Of a stretch of DNA of 64,000 bases, positions 45,349-52,828 are shown in pieces. The stretch is from a virus: IMG/VR virus record IMGVR_UViG_3300044977_000034, positions 1 to 64,000 of that record; one strand, 5' to 3'. The position numbers were made by a program, and so were the translations under genes. The notes below the pieces were generated by a model. That model saw only the letters and a program-made list of their open reading frames with translations, was not told the origin of the DNA and searched no databases. Within the stretch, counting starts at the first letter, position 1. Every line of letters starts with the position of its first letter.

Positions 45349-45836
45349 TCGGGCGACAATTCGGAAGGCTCCAAGTCATTGGGCTTCGGAGCGACGGAAG
45401 GCGCATTCTCGCGGTTTGCCGCTGTGACTGCGGCGGGCAAAAAGAGACGCGGCGGGATGCTTTGGCATCCGGAGCCACACGATCATGCGGATGTTTAAAC
45501 AGAGAGCTGTCAACGGCGAGAGCAATCCGCGCTGGAGAAACAAACCGAAAGCATGGGGAAAGCTGGCCGCCCACGAAGGAATATAAGGCGTGGCAGTCGA
45601 TGTGGCAGCGATGCGGCAACCCAAAAAACGCGAAATATGACCTCTATGGCGGTTGCGGAATCACAGTCTGCGAACGCTGGCGCGAGTACGGCAACTTCCT
45701 CGCGGCCCTCGGCCGCGCGCCGTCACCTACGCATTCGCTTGATCGTTGGCCTAATCCAAGCGGGAATTACGAGCCAGGGAACGTTCGCTGGGCGACGGCG
45801 GAGGAACAGCGCGCGAACAGGAGGGACGCGCAGTGA
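45345..45836 (+). CDS. HNH endonuclease (Cys-rich N-terminus)
   Basis: 163 aa from ATG 45345 (ATGA overlap). MIGRQFGRLQVIGLRSDGRR, CRCDCGGQKETRRDALASGA and SCGCLNRE form the N-terminal Cys-rich module. TKEYKAWQSMWQRCGNPKNA, YGGCGITVCERWREYGNFLA and NYEPGNVRWATAEEQRANRR are the HNH core. A free-standing homing-type nuclease between a small conserved gene and the YqaJ exonuclease. GTGA overlap with the latter keeps the operon coupled. Confidence 0.8.
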   Translation: MIGRQFGRLQVIGLRSDGRRILAVCRCDCGGQKETRRDALASGATRSCGCLNRELSTARAIRAGETNRKHGESWPPTKEYKAWQSMWQRCGNPKNAKYDLYGGCGITVCERWREYGNFLAALGRAPSPTHSLDRWPNPSGNYEPGNVRWATAEEQRANRRDAQ

Positions 45837-46774
45837 TCCATTCCGCGCCAATCGGAAGTCGCGAGCAATGGCTTGCGCGCCGCCGCCTCAACGTCAACGC
45901 CTCTGAGGCCGCCGCGCTATTCGGACCCGACATCCACCCATATCTGAGCCCGTTTAAGCTCTGGGCGCTCAAGAGCGGCAAGCTCCCCGATCAGGAGGAC
46001 AGCCCGATCCTCCAGCGCGGGCGCAAGTTCGAGCCGGTCGTCATCGAGATCCTCAAGGAGGACTATCCCGACTGGCACCTTAGCCCAGCCAACGTCTATT
46101 ACTGGGACGATTCGACGAGGATCGGCGCCACGCCCGACGTCTACGCCACCCGGCCTGCCGACTACGGCCGAGGGACGGTACAGATCAAAACCGTCGGCCA
46201 GTTCGCGTTCAAGCGCCGCTGGCATGACGAACACGGGAACATCGCGGTGCCCACCTGGGTGGCCGTCCAGGCCAGCGTCGAGGCCTATCTGATCGGGGCG
46301 TCATGGGCTGGCGTGGCGGCGATGAAGCTCGGGGACGGCGGCATCGAGATCGCCTACATCGACATCCCGCTCAAGCCTCACCTGATCCACAAGATCGAGG
46401 ATCTGACCGGCGAGTTCTGGCGCCGGGTGCAGGCCGACGAGCCCTATGACCCGGACTTCGGCCGCGACCGCAAAGTGATCTTCGACCTGTACGCGGAAGG
46501 CTCCGGGCCGATCATCGACCTCACTGACGACGCCGAGTTCCGCGAGATCCTGGCCGAGCGCGCGCAGTTCAAGCAAGTCGAGAAGGCGGGCACCAACGCG
46601 GCCGAGGAGCGCAAGATTCTCGACGCCCGGATCATCCAGAAGCTCGGCAATGCTCCGGCCGCGCGCAGCGGCGCGCGCTTGGTGACGGTCAGAGTGGTTA
46701 AAAAGAAAGCCTACCAAGTGAAGGCCACGCAATATCCGCAAGTGACCGTGAAAGGGGCCGATGATGGCGACTGA
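45833..46774 (+). CDS. YqaJ-type recombination exonuclease
   Basis: 313 aa, GTG start (GTGA overlap). REQWLARRRLNVNASEAAAL, LQRGRKFEPVVIEILKED, GATPDVYA and GTVQIKTVG give the YqaJ/lambda-exonuclease fold: E of the helix (FEPVV), D of ATPDV, and the (Q)IK pair where most relatives have ExK. The partner is the RecT annealase directly downstream (14-nt overlap). Together they act in strand annealing recombination. Confidence 0.82.
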   Translation: MIHSAPIGSREQWLARRRLNVNASEAAALFGPDIHPYLSPFKLWALKSGKLPDQEDSPILQRGRKFEPVVIEILKEDYPDWHLSPANVYYWDDSTRIGATPDVYATRPADYGRGTVQIKTVGQFAFKRRWHDEHGNIAVPTWVAVQASVEAYLIGASWAGVAAMKLGDGGIEIAYIDIPLKPHLIHKIEDLTGEFWRRVQADEPYDPDFGRDRKVIFDLYAEGSGPIIDLTDDAEFREILAERAQFKQVEKAGTNAAEERKILDARIIQKLGNAPAARSGARLVTVRVVKKKAYQVKATQYPQVTVKGADDGD

Positions 46775-48023
46775 GTCGAGGGATCTCACGATCGCGCAAG
46801 ACCTTGGCCACAGGTTGCCTCAGTTCGAGGCCGCGCTGACCGGGACCGGCGTCGATCCCAAGCGGTTCATCCGAGTGGTGATGACGGCCATTAACATAAA
46901 TCCGGACCTCCTCGCTTGTGAAAGGCGGTCTTTAATGAACGCGGCCATGCGCGCCGCGAGCGACGGTCTCGTGCCGGACGGAATCGACGGCGCCCTGGTC
47001 CCATTCGAGGGCAAGGTCACATGGATGCCGATGATCGCGGGCATCCGAAAGAAGGTCCGCCGGAGTGGCGAGGTGACCAGCTGGGACGTGACGGCGGTCT
47101 TCCAAAAGGATCGCTTCGACTACGAGCTGGGCGACGATCCGTTCATCAAGCACAAGCCCTACGATGCGCCGGAGCTGCCGCGCGCCGACGGCGAAGCCGA
47201 TGAGGATTACAACCGGCGGCTGCGCAAACATCTCGACCACGGACAGCTGACCCACGTCTATTCGGTCGCGAAGATCAAAGGCGGCGACAAGTCGCGCGAC
47301 GTCATGACGCGGGCCGAGGTCGAGCTGGTGCGCGATAGCTATGCGCGGAAGAACAAGAAGGGCGAGTTCTCGCCAGCCTGGAGGAAATCGTTCGCTGAGA
47401 TGGCGAAGAAGACGATCGCGCGGCGGCACGCCAAGCAGCTGCCGATGTCCACGGACATCCTGGCTTTGCTCTCTCGCGATGATGACCTATATGATGTGGA
47501 CAGAGAGCGCGCGGACCGCATTCAAGCGCCCAGCGTGCTCGATGACCGCCTAGAGCTTCTCGTCGGAGTCGATCCTGAGACTGGCGAATTTGGTTCTGCT
47601 GAAGGGGTGTCGACTCCCCCATCGCAGGAACGCGCGGCCCCCCATGACATCTCCGGAGTAGGCGCCGGGGACGAGGGGGCCGCGCAACATCTCGAATCCC
47701 GAGCGGTGATCCCCGCCGCTCCGGATGGCGCGGCGGACAGGGGCTCGCAGCCGACCGCCGCGCAGCCCGAGCTGGCGACTACCGCACTAGAACCCAGCTC
47801 GCCAGCGCCACCGGGAGTCTCGCAAACCCCCGCACCAGCTCCCGGTGGTACTCCCCGCGATCTCCTGACGCCGCCGGTCGAGCAGCGCGGCGCAGACATG
47901 GCCAAAAGAGGTAGGCCGGAGCTGGAGCGCTGGGTGAACGAATTGCCGCCCGATGAAATGGCGAAGATCTCCCTGGCCCAGCTCAAGGCATGGCGCGGCG
48001 TCGCCGACAAGGTGGCGACCTGA
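46761..48023 (+). CDS. recT: RecT-family single-strand annealase
   Basis: 420 aa. IAQDLGHRLPQFEAALTGTG, RFIRVVMTAININPDLLACE, MNAAMRAASDGLVPDGIDGA, VTWMPMIAGIRKKVRRSGEV, RAEVELVRDSYAR, then KKTIARRHAKQLPMS match the RecT core in order. From about residue 265 the chain is a Pro/Ala-rich linker, ending in a small C-terminal helix (WVNELPPDEMAKISLAQLKA). It pairs with the YqaJ exonuclease. TGATG overlap with the next gene. Confidence 0.9.
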   Translation: MMATESRDLTIAQDLGHRLPQFEAALTGTGVDPKRFIRVVMTAININPDLLACERRSLMNAAMRAASDGLVPDGIDGALVPFEGKVTWMPMIAGIRKKVRRSGEVTSWDVTAVFQKDRFDYELGDDPFIKHKPYDAPELPRADGEADEDYNRRLRKHLDHGQLTHVYSVAKIKGGDKSRDVMTRAEVELVRDSYARKNKKGEFSPAWRKSFAEMAKKTIARRHAKQLPMSTDILALLSRDDDLYDVDRERADRIQAPSVLDDRLELLVGVDPETGEFGSAEGVSTPPSQERAAPHDISGVGAGDEGAAQHLESRAVIPAAPDGAADRGSQPTAAQPELATTALEPSSPAPPGVSQTPAPAPGGTPRDLLTPPVEQRGADMAKRGRPELERWVNELPPDEMAKISLAQLKAWRGVADKVAT

Positions 48024-48235
48024 TGACGAAGGAAGAATGGCTCGCCGATCTGAAGAAGCGCGCGCTGGAGCTGGCCCGCGCCGGGGATCTCCAGCACGCG
48101 GTCAGCCTGATGGGCGTCGAGATCAACCGGCGGCAGGACATGAAGGTCCACCACGCCTTTGTCCTGGCCGGTACAATGCACGCGATGAACGATGATTCGC
48201 CTGCGGTCATCCACTGGATCGAGTCAATCCAATGA
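48023..48235 (+). CDS. Small protein, 70 aa
   Basis: ATG 48023 overlaps the RecT stop. TKEEWLADLKKRALELARAG, LQHAVSLMGVEINRRQDMKV, HAFVLAGTMHAMNDD. Helical, unknown function. Confidence 0.7.
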   Translation: MTKEEWLADLKKRALELARAGDLQHAVSLMGVEINRRQDMKVHHAFVLAGTMHAMNDDSPAVIHWIESIQ

Positions 48236-48492
48236 AAACGGTCGCGGAAGGTGACCTAATCCAAGTCAATGAGGACGGACCCGCCAATTGGTTCCGGTGC
48301 ATCCTCGTGGTCGACACGGTCAGGACCTCGTGGGTCCGGGCCTATGCGATCCTTCCCCAGGCGCGCGGCAAGCCCTCGGCCGACGCTTTCATGCAGCTCG
48401 ACTGGGAAGAGTTCGATACACTCGGGGTGAAATCCAAGTTCATCATCGCCCCGACGATGGATATGTTTGAAGGACAGGGAGAGCCACAATGA
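48232..48492 (+). CDS. Small protein, 86 aa
   Basis: ATGA overlap. VAEGDLIQVNEDGPANWFRC, ILVVDTVRTSWVRAYAILPQ, LDWEEFDTLGVKSKFI. Beta-rich SH3-like pattern ('GD-I-V------W-----V'). Function unknown. Confidence 0.7.
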   Translation: MKTVAEGDLIQVNEDGPANWFRCILVVDTVRTSWVRAYAILPQARGKPSADAFMQLDWEEFDTLGVKSKFIIAPTMDMFEGQGEPQ

Positions 48493-48971
48493 TGAGCTGG
48501 GTACTTGCGCTCCTACCGGGCGCTATCGCGGCGCGGCTGAAAGAGCCGAAGCCGAACGGGACCGTCGCTCTGCTCGCGCTCAAAGAGCGAAACGCCGAGC
48601 TGAAGGAGAAGCTGCGCCTTTGCGAAGCGGCCCGCGACGCAGCTCGCGCCGATCGCGACCAAAGCGACGCCCAGCTGCGCATGGTCCTTCGCAGATTCGC
48701 GGAGGAACAGGCCGCGCGCCTTCAGCTCCAACGCGACCTGATCGAGGCGCAGGCGTTCCAGCGCGCCGAGCGCGAAGTCTTGGGGCCGCTCCTCGCCCAA
48801 AGCGTCATGCTGCCGCTGCCAGCGCGCGCCATGCTGCCGCTGCCAGCGCCGACGATCGTGCCGCTGACGCAGAGCCTGGAGAACGCCATGCGGCAAATGG
48901 ACGAGTTCATCTGCAACTGCGCGCCTGGGCGCCATGAGATCCTCAACCTCAACCGCCTGTTCGAGGAGTAA
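48489..48971 (+). CDS. Coiled-coil protein, 160 aa
   Basis: Short hydrophobic start (MMSWVLALLPGAIAARL), a long coiled coil (residues 25-100), then a tandem repeat MLPLPARAMLPLPAPT encoded by a 24-bp near-repeat at about 48808-48855, and a C-terminal helix. Possibly membrane-anchored by the N-terminus. Function unknown. Confidence 0.65.
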   Translation: MMSWVLALLPGAIAARLKEPKPNGTVALLALKERNAELKEKLRLCEAARDAARADRDQSDAQLRMVLRRFAEEQAARLQLQRDLIEAQAFQRAEREVLGPLLAQSVMLPLPARAMLPLPAPTIVPLTQSLENAMRQMDEFICNCAPGRHEILNLNRLFEE

Positions 48972-48979
48972 AACCAACC

Positions 48980-48995
48980 GGGCCGCCTACGGCCC
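48980..48995 (+). promoter_or_regulatory. Leader hairpin with CCTA loop
   Basis: GGGCCG-CCTA-CGGCCC, 18-30 nt before the HNH gene at 49013, followed by AGAGTCGAA. It is the same leader style as at 28391 and is intercistronic here (no promoter seen). Confidence 0.55.
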
Positions 48996-49012
48996 CTCGG
49001 GGGAAGAGTCGA

Positions 49013-49333
49013 ATGAGTGGACGAGCGAAGTGGTCGCTTGCGCAGCGTTTTTGGGCGCATGTCGATATTCGGGGGCCAGACGAATGCTGGCCGTGGATGG
49101 GCTGCAAGCCCGACAGATATCCATTCTTCCGGGCTGGAACGAAAGCTTATCACGCCTCTCGCATCGCCTTCATGCTCGCGACCGGGCGGTGGACTGATTA
49201 CTTGCGGCACTCCTGTGACTATCCGCCGTGCGTCAATCCCGGCCATCTGGTCGAAAGTACTCATGCCGAGAACGTCGCCGACATGTACGCGAAGGGGCGC
49301 GATCGTTGCTGGGGATGGGGGGTAAGCCGATGA
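49013..49333 (+). CDS. HNH endonuclease, 106 aa
   Basis: ECWPWMGCKPDRYPFFRAGT, YHASRIAFMLATGRWTDYLR, HSCDYPPCVNPGHLVESTHA, ENVADMYAKGR: the compact HNH pattern (HSCD-PPCVNP-HL---T---N--DM--KGR) with zinc-binding Cys. A free-standing homing-type nuclease. AGAGTCGAA overlaps the ATG, an unusually close spacing. Confidence 0.85.
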   Translation: MSGRAKWSLAQRFWAHVDIRGPDECWPWMGCKPDRYPFFRAGTKAYHASRIAFMLATGRWTDYLRHSCDYPPCVNPGHLVESTHAENVADMYAKGRDRCWGWGVSR

Positions 49334-49863
49334 GGCGCGAGTGCGGCGACTGTCAATTGTGCTGTAAATTATTGCCCGTCAAAGGAATCAACAAGCCCGC
49401 GAACACGCGGTGCCAGCATCAGCGGCACGGGAAGGGGTGCGCCGTCTACCACAAGCCCCAGAAAGGGTTCCCGTGGGAGTGCGGCTACTGGAATTGCGTC
49501 TGGCTTCAGGGTGATGACGCGGCGGAGCTGCGCCGCCCGGATCGCGCTCATTACGTTTTGGATATCATGCCCGATTACGTGACTGCACAGGACCCCAAGC
49601 TCGGCGAGGTCCGAATCCCCTGCATCCAGATCTGGTGCGATCCGAAATACCCTGACGCCCACCGAGACCCCGCGCTGCGGGCATGGCTGATCCGGCGCGA
49701 CGGATTCGTCGGCCTCGTCCGCTACAGCAACGACAGCGGGGACTTCGTGCTGATCCCGCCGTACATGATGGAAAACGGCGAGTGGCTTGAGAAGCGCCAA
49801 GGCAATGTTCAAGAGGGCAATCATTCGTTCGGCCAAATCCTCGATGCTCTGAGTGGCGCATGA
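49330..49863 (+). CDS. YkgJ-like Cys-cluster protein, 177 aa
   Basis: ATG 49330 (ATGA overlap); the longer frame upstream is shadow. CGDCQLCCKLLPVKGINKPA, then RCQHQRHGKGCAVYHKPQKG contains the CxxCxxCC and later Cys of the YkgJ/UPF0153-type metal-binding proteins, usually zinc or iron-sulfur. The remainder is alpha/beta. Role in phage unknown. Confidence 0.65.
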   Translation: MRRECGDCQLCCKLLPVKGINKPANTRCQHQRHGKGCAVYHKPQKGFPWECGYWNCVWLQGDDAAELRRPDRAHYVLDIMPDYVTAQDPKLGEVRIPCIQIWCDPKYPDAHRDPALRAWLIRRDGFVGLVRYSNDSGDFVLIPPYMMENGEWLEKRQGNVQEGNHSFGQILDALSGA

Positions 49864-50132
49864 GACGGGCCGCCCTGGCTGTGATCGCCATCACACTGGC
49901 GACCGATTCGGCCGCCGCATGCCGCAAGCACGCCATCTGGAAATACCCGTGGCCCCAACCGTGCTTCACCGCCTATGCGCCGCAGCCGCTCCGGCATCGC
50001 GCCGATGAGCAAAGCCACGACTGGACCGTCGAGATCACCAAGCTGCCGCCGAGGTGGAACCTCGACGAGCCGCGCCTGGAAGACCCTGATCGGGCCAAGG
50101 GGCTCGATTTACTAAAGGAGCAACTCAAATGA
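49860..50132 (+). CDS. Small secreted protein, 90 aa
   Basis: ATGA overlap. Signal peptide MRRAALAVIAITLATDSAAA, cleaved before CRKHAIW (a Cys directly after the Ala run could allow lipidation, but no canonical lipobox). Mature part has TVEITKLPPRWNLDEPRLED. Probably exported. Function unknown; a spanin-like role is conceivable but not supported. Confidence 0.6.
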   Translation: MRRAALAVIAITLATDSAAACRKHAIWKYPWPQPCFTAYAPQPLRHRADEQSHDWTVEITKLPPRWNLDEPRLEDPDRAKGLDLLKEQLK

Positions 50133-50467
50133 GTGACGAGTCGAACCACTTCGCTGATCACGAAGGACAAGCCATTCGCCCCGGCGTCGGCATCCCAGTG
50201 AGCGCGCCACTGCGCGAAACCCCCGCCTTCAAGCGCATGCTCGGGGCCATCCCGCCCTCCGAGAAAGAGATCCTGGCCGACGCCGATCACGGAATCGCCG
50301 CCGTCGCCAACGGCAATGCTGTCAAGCGCTCCGAGGCGCGGCGCGACGCCATTCTCGCAGTCTCGCTAGCGATCGTGCGGCGCGGCCAGAACCCGGTCAC
50401 GGACTGGACGACGCGGGACACGGACACGGCCTACGCCATCGCGGACCAGCTCATCGCGCTGTCATGA
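50129..50467 (+). CDS. Small protein, 112 aa
   Basis: ATGA overlap. GVGIPVSAPLRETPAFKRML, EKEILADADHGIAAVANGNA, ARRDAILAVSLAIVRRGQNP. Helical. Function unknown. Confidence 0.65.
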   Translation: MSDESNHFADHEGQAIRPGVGIPVSAPLRETPAFKRMLGAIPPSEKEILADADHGIAAVANGNAVKRSEARRDAILAVSLAIVRRGQNPVTDWTTRDTDTAYAIADQLIALS

Positions 50468-50491
50468 ACCGCCTACAAACGGAGTCGAACC

Positions 50492-50791
50492 ATGCCAAAA
50501 TTCAGCCATCAAGACCTAGCGGAAGCGTTCCAATTCACCAGCGAGTACGGACCCGGATTCGGCGAAAGGTGGTCACTGTCCCAGTCTCGGCAGGAGACAA
50601 CGAGGCTGAGAAGACGCCTGGAGAGATACGCCATGCCGTTCGAGCTGGTCGACCACGGAAACGACGTCTGGGAGCTGATTCAAGAGGCTCCGATGAGCCG
50701 GTCGGACTATATGGGCCGCCTGTTTGGGCCTGAACGAAAGGACGACAGCAACCGTTGCCGCGTTGGCGCGTTTGCCTACGACCATTTGTGA
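50492..50791 (+). CDS. Small protein, 99 aa
   Basis: GCCTACAAACGGAGTCGAA leader then ATG 50492. KFSHQDLAEAFQFTSEYGPG, RQETTRLRRRLERYAMPFEL, VDHGNDVWELIQE. Last gene of the operon, with an operator 30 bp downstream. Function unknown. Confidence 0.65.
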   Translation: MPKFSHQDLAEAFQFTSEYGPGFGERWSLSQSRQETTRLRRRLERYAMPFELVDHGNDVWELIQEAPMSRSDYMGRLFGPERKDDSNRCRVGAFAYDHL

Positions 50792-50820
50792 CGAAAGCCC
50801 AGGCGTTCACCTAAAAGCAT

Positions 50821-50964
50821 TTGCACGTTGTGCAAAATCTGCCTAAATTGACGGCGTTGGCCGGAGCCCACACTCCGGCCCACACTTCGCCCCTCAAGCG
50901 CACCAAGGGGGCGGAGGGAGGGGGACCCGCTGCCCGAGACCGCCTCTCCTAAAGCCGGTCCCCC
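50821..50964 (+). ncRNA. Candidate structured small RNA with operator-promoter
   Basis: TTGCACGTTGTGCAA (50821-50835) is a perfect operator whose left arm is the -35 (TTGCAC). After 17 nt comes TAAATT (50844-50849). No plus-strand ORF follows. Instead the predicted transcript begins with a perfect hairpin GGCCGGAG-CCCACA-CTCCGGCC (50859-50880) and ends with GGGGGACC (50920-50927) pairing to GGTCCCCC (50957-50964). A repressor-controlled small RNA is inferred. The alternative is a terminator region with a chance promoter. Confidence 0.45.
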
Positions 50965-50969
50965 TCTAC

Positions 50970-51152
50970 CTACCCGAGCCTTCCTGTCAGCAGCAAGACA
51001 ATCACGATGATCAACAGAATCGTGATCAAGCTGATGCCGCCATTGCCGAATCCGTAGCCGGGTTGCCAGGGCGCGCCGGAATAGAAGCGCGGGCCGACGC
51101 CTCCCACCAGAATCACGATCAGAATGATGAGGAGGATGGTTCCGAGGCTCAT
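50970..51152 (-). CDS. DUF3309-type small membrane protein
   Basis: 60 aa, two hydrophobic helices (MSLGTILLIILIVILVGGVG and ITILLIIVIVLLLTGRLG) joined by a Gly/Pro/Trp-rich loop. The start 'MSLGTILLIILI' and end are typical for DUF3309 proteins of alphaproteobacteria. Next to the endolysin it could act in lysis as a holin-like protein, which is inference. Confidence 0.75.
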   Translation of the reverse strand: MSLGTILLIILIVILVGGVGPRFYSGAPWQPGYGFGNGGISLITILLIIVIVLLLTGRLG

Positions 51153-51153
51153 A

Positions 51154-51396
51154 TCACTGTCCCAGGATTCTGATTGCTCCGAGCACTCCGACTACGATCG
51201 CGACGAACTCCAGGGCAAACTTCGATATCGAGCCGTTGGTGCAACCCTCCGGCACTGGCTTGCTCACGAAAACAAACTGGAAGCACGCCCACTCGGCGTA
51301 GAGCGTGCCAAACGCGAACAGGAACAGGATGCCGAAGATCGACAAAATGGCGATGAGCAGCAGCTGCCGATAAGTTTTTTTGTCCTCATCGCTCAT
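51154..51396 (-). CDS. Small membrane protein, holin candidate
   Basis: 80 aa from ATG 51396, overlapping the endolysin stop (ATGA). Two membrane helices (LLLIAILSIFGILFLFAFGT and ALEFVAIVVGVLGAIRILG) with a short Cys-containing loop. Size, two TM segments and coupling to the endolysin make it the best holin candidate. Confidence 0.65.
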   Translation of the reverse strand: MSDEDKKTYRQLLLIAILSIFGILFLFAFGTLYAEWACFQFVFVSKPVPEGCTNGSISKFALEFVAIVVGVLGAIRILGQ

Positions 51397-51845
51397 GCAA
51401 AGCCGCTGCGGGTGCCCTTGTTGTCGATGGTCAAGGCTTGATGGCGCGGCTCGCCAGCGGTCAGACCGAGATGCACCCAAGTGTCATATTCGTGGATGAG
51501 CTGGTCGATACCCAGCTCCTTCATGTGTGAGTGGAGATGCTTGCAAATCTTCAGCGGCGTGCCGAAACCAGGGCAGCTGAAGTCGACCGCGAGCGCGCTC
51601 ATGTGCGCGGATGACTTGCTGCCCCCGACTGCCGCATTGACCTGGGGGCTGCGATAGCCGGAACTGACCAGAATCGGCTTGTCGCCAAGCAAGGTGCGAA
51701 CCTTCTCCATCACCTCGGCGGTGCGGGTGAGGTTCTTGCGCTCCTGACTGCTGGCAGGCGGCACGTTGTTGAGGCCTTTGCGGGCCGCCGTCTGGCTGTC
51801 TGTAAATTCCTCAAGCGTGAAATGCGGCGTAAGTTGAGTGGCCAT
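51393..51845 (-). CDS. Endolysin, peptidase M15-like
   Basis: 150 aa from ATG 51845 after GGGAGGGAATCCC. TPHFTLEEFTDSQTAARKGL at the N-terminus, ILVSSGYRSPQVNAAVGGSK, SSAHMSALAVDFSC (zinc His and Asp) and WVHLGL (His) match peptidase_M15A-type L-alanyl-D-glutamate or D-Ala peptidases used as phage endolysins. No signal peptide, so holin-dependent release. Confidence 0.88.
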   Translation of the reverse strand: MATQLTPHFTLEEFTDSQTAARKGLNNVPPASSQERKNLTRTAEVMEKVRTLLGDKPILVSSGYRSPQVNAAVGGSKSSAHMSALAVDFSCPGFGTPLKICKHLHSHMKELGIDQLIHEYDTWVHLGLTAGEPRHQALTIDNKGTRSGFA

Positions 51846-51936
51846 GGGATTCCCTCCCATTGCCGACCGGCTAGCCCGCCGCAGTTATGCCACAGATCGA
51901 CGGCGGCTGTCCCCATTCGCGATTCGTTCTTCGAGG

Positions 51937-51966
51937 AACAAAAAGGGGGCGGCCAAAGCCGCCCCA
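51937..51966 (-). terminator. Rho-independent terminator of the PEP-CTERM gene
   Basis: On the minus strand GGGGCGGC-TTTG-GCCGCCCC, then CTTTTTGTT. An 8-bp GC stem with T-tract, 27 nt after the PEP-CTERM stop. It separates that gene from the endolysin operon. Confidence 0.85.
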
Positions 51967-51992
51967 ATGTCCTTCTACGCGAAAGGAAAACC

Positions 51993-52643
51993 TCAGAACG
52001 CGAGACGCTCCTTGGCGCGCCTGTGCAGCCCGAGCAGGCTCAGCAAGCCGAAGCCGAGCACCAGCATGGCCCAGGTCGAGGGCTCCGGAACGCCGGTCAC
52101 CAACTGAACCGAGCCGCCGAACGACTGCCTCGGCGCCGTGAAGTCGATGGCGAATTGGGCCTCGTCCGAGGTGAACGCGCCAGCCGCCGCCGAAACCGGA
52201 CCAAAGGAGCCGTCGAGCAGCGTGGCTGGGAACGTGTGCGTGGCGAGCAGCCCGCCATCGGCGAAGGTCCGCTCGGTCGTCGGGCCTGGATCGTTGGTCA
52301 GGCCGTTGACCGTGAAAGTTGACAGCGTGTTCCCTGTCCCCGTGATGGCGCTTTGGATGACGTCGATCGTCAGCTCGTGCGAGCCGCTGAATCCCGCCGC
52401 CGCAGTGGCGTCGAGCGTCACGGCGGAGAGGTCCGCCTTGGGCAGAATCGGCGAGCCTTGAGCGTTGATGGTGATGTTGGCGAAGTTCGCGTCGTTGGCC
52501 GTGAGGCTCGCCGCGCCGGTCGTGATCCCCGTGATGTTGTCGATCAAGGTTCCGTTGTCGAACACCTCGATGCTCAACGTCGCCTTGGCCGGACCCGCGC
52601 CGATCGCCGCGAGAACCGCCGTAGTCAGTAGCAATCTATGCAT
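51993..52643 (-). CDS. PEP-CTERM-anchored secreted protein
   Basis: 216 aa. Signal peptide MHRLLLTTAVLAAIGAGPAKA, a beta-rich Gly/Thr/Ala mature domain (TLSIEVFDNGTLIDNITGIT and similar), then VPEPSTWAMLVLGFGLLSLL-GLHRRAKERL: the PEP-CTERM sorting signal (PEP motif, one membrane helix, Arg cluster) recognised by host exosortase. It is flanked by its own promoter/operator and terminator, which is typical of phage cargo genes expressed from the prophage. It may modify the host surface. Its operator overlap suggests control by the phage repressor. Confidence 0.9.
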   Translation of the reverse strand: MHRLLLTTAVLAAIGAGPAKATLSIEVFDNGTLIDNITGITTGAASLTANDANFANITINAQGSPILPKADLSAVTLDATAAAGFSGSHELTIDVIQSAITGTGNTLSTFTVNGLTNDPGPTTERTFADGGLLATHTFPATLLDGSFGPVSAAAGAFTSDEAQFAIDFTAPRQSFGGSVQLVTGVPEPSTWAMLVLGFGLLSLLGLHRRAKERLAF

Positions 52644-52705
52644 GGAAAGACCCCTAGAGTTGGATGCCGAATCGTAGCCTTTCTACAACTCGATGAATAC
52701 AAATA

Positions 52706-52734
52706 AATTACATCCGTCTTGCAGTCCATGCAAA
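52706..52734 (-). promoter_or_regulatory. Promoter and operator of the PEP-CTERM gene
   Basis: On the minus strand TTGCAT (52734-52729), a 17-nt spacer and TAATTT (52711-52706). The -35 lies in the palindrome TTGCAGTCCATGCAA (52720-52734, perfect arms). Confidence 0.65.
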
Positions 52735-52828
52735 AAAATCAGCGGCGGAGGCGCAGTGGGAGGAACGCGCCGCCGCCGCTTCAACCGCCTATTGCCCCTG
52801 CGCTAGAGACCTCGGCGATTCAGCCTGT

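Noticed and set aside
48019-48030. CTGATGACGAAG at the recT stop
   Set aside because: It is the stop/start overlap of recT and the next gene; no stems I or III can be drawn.
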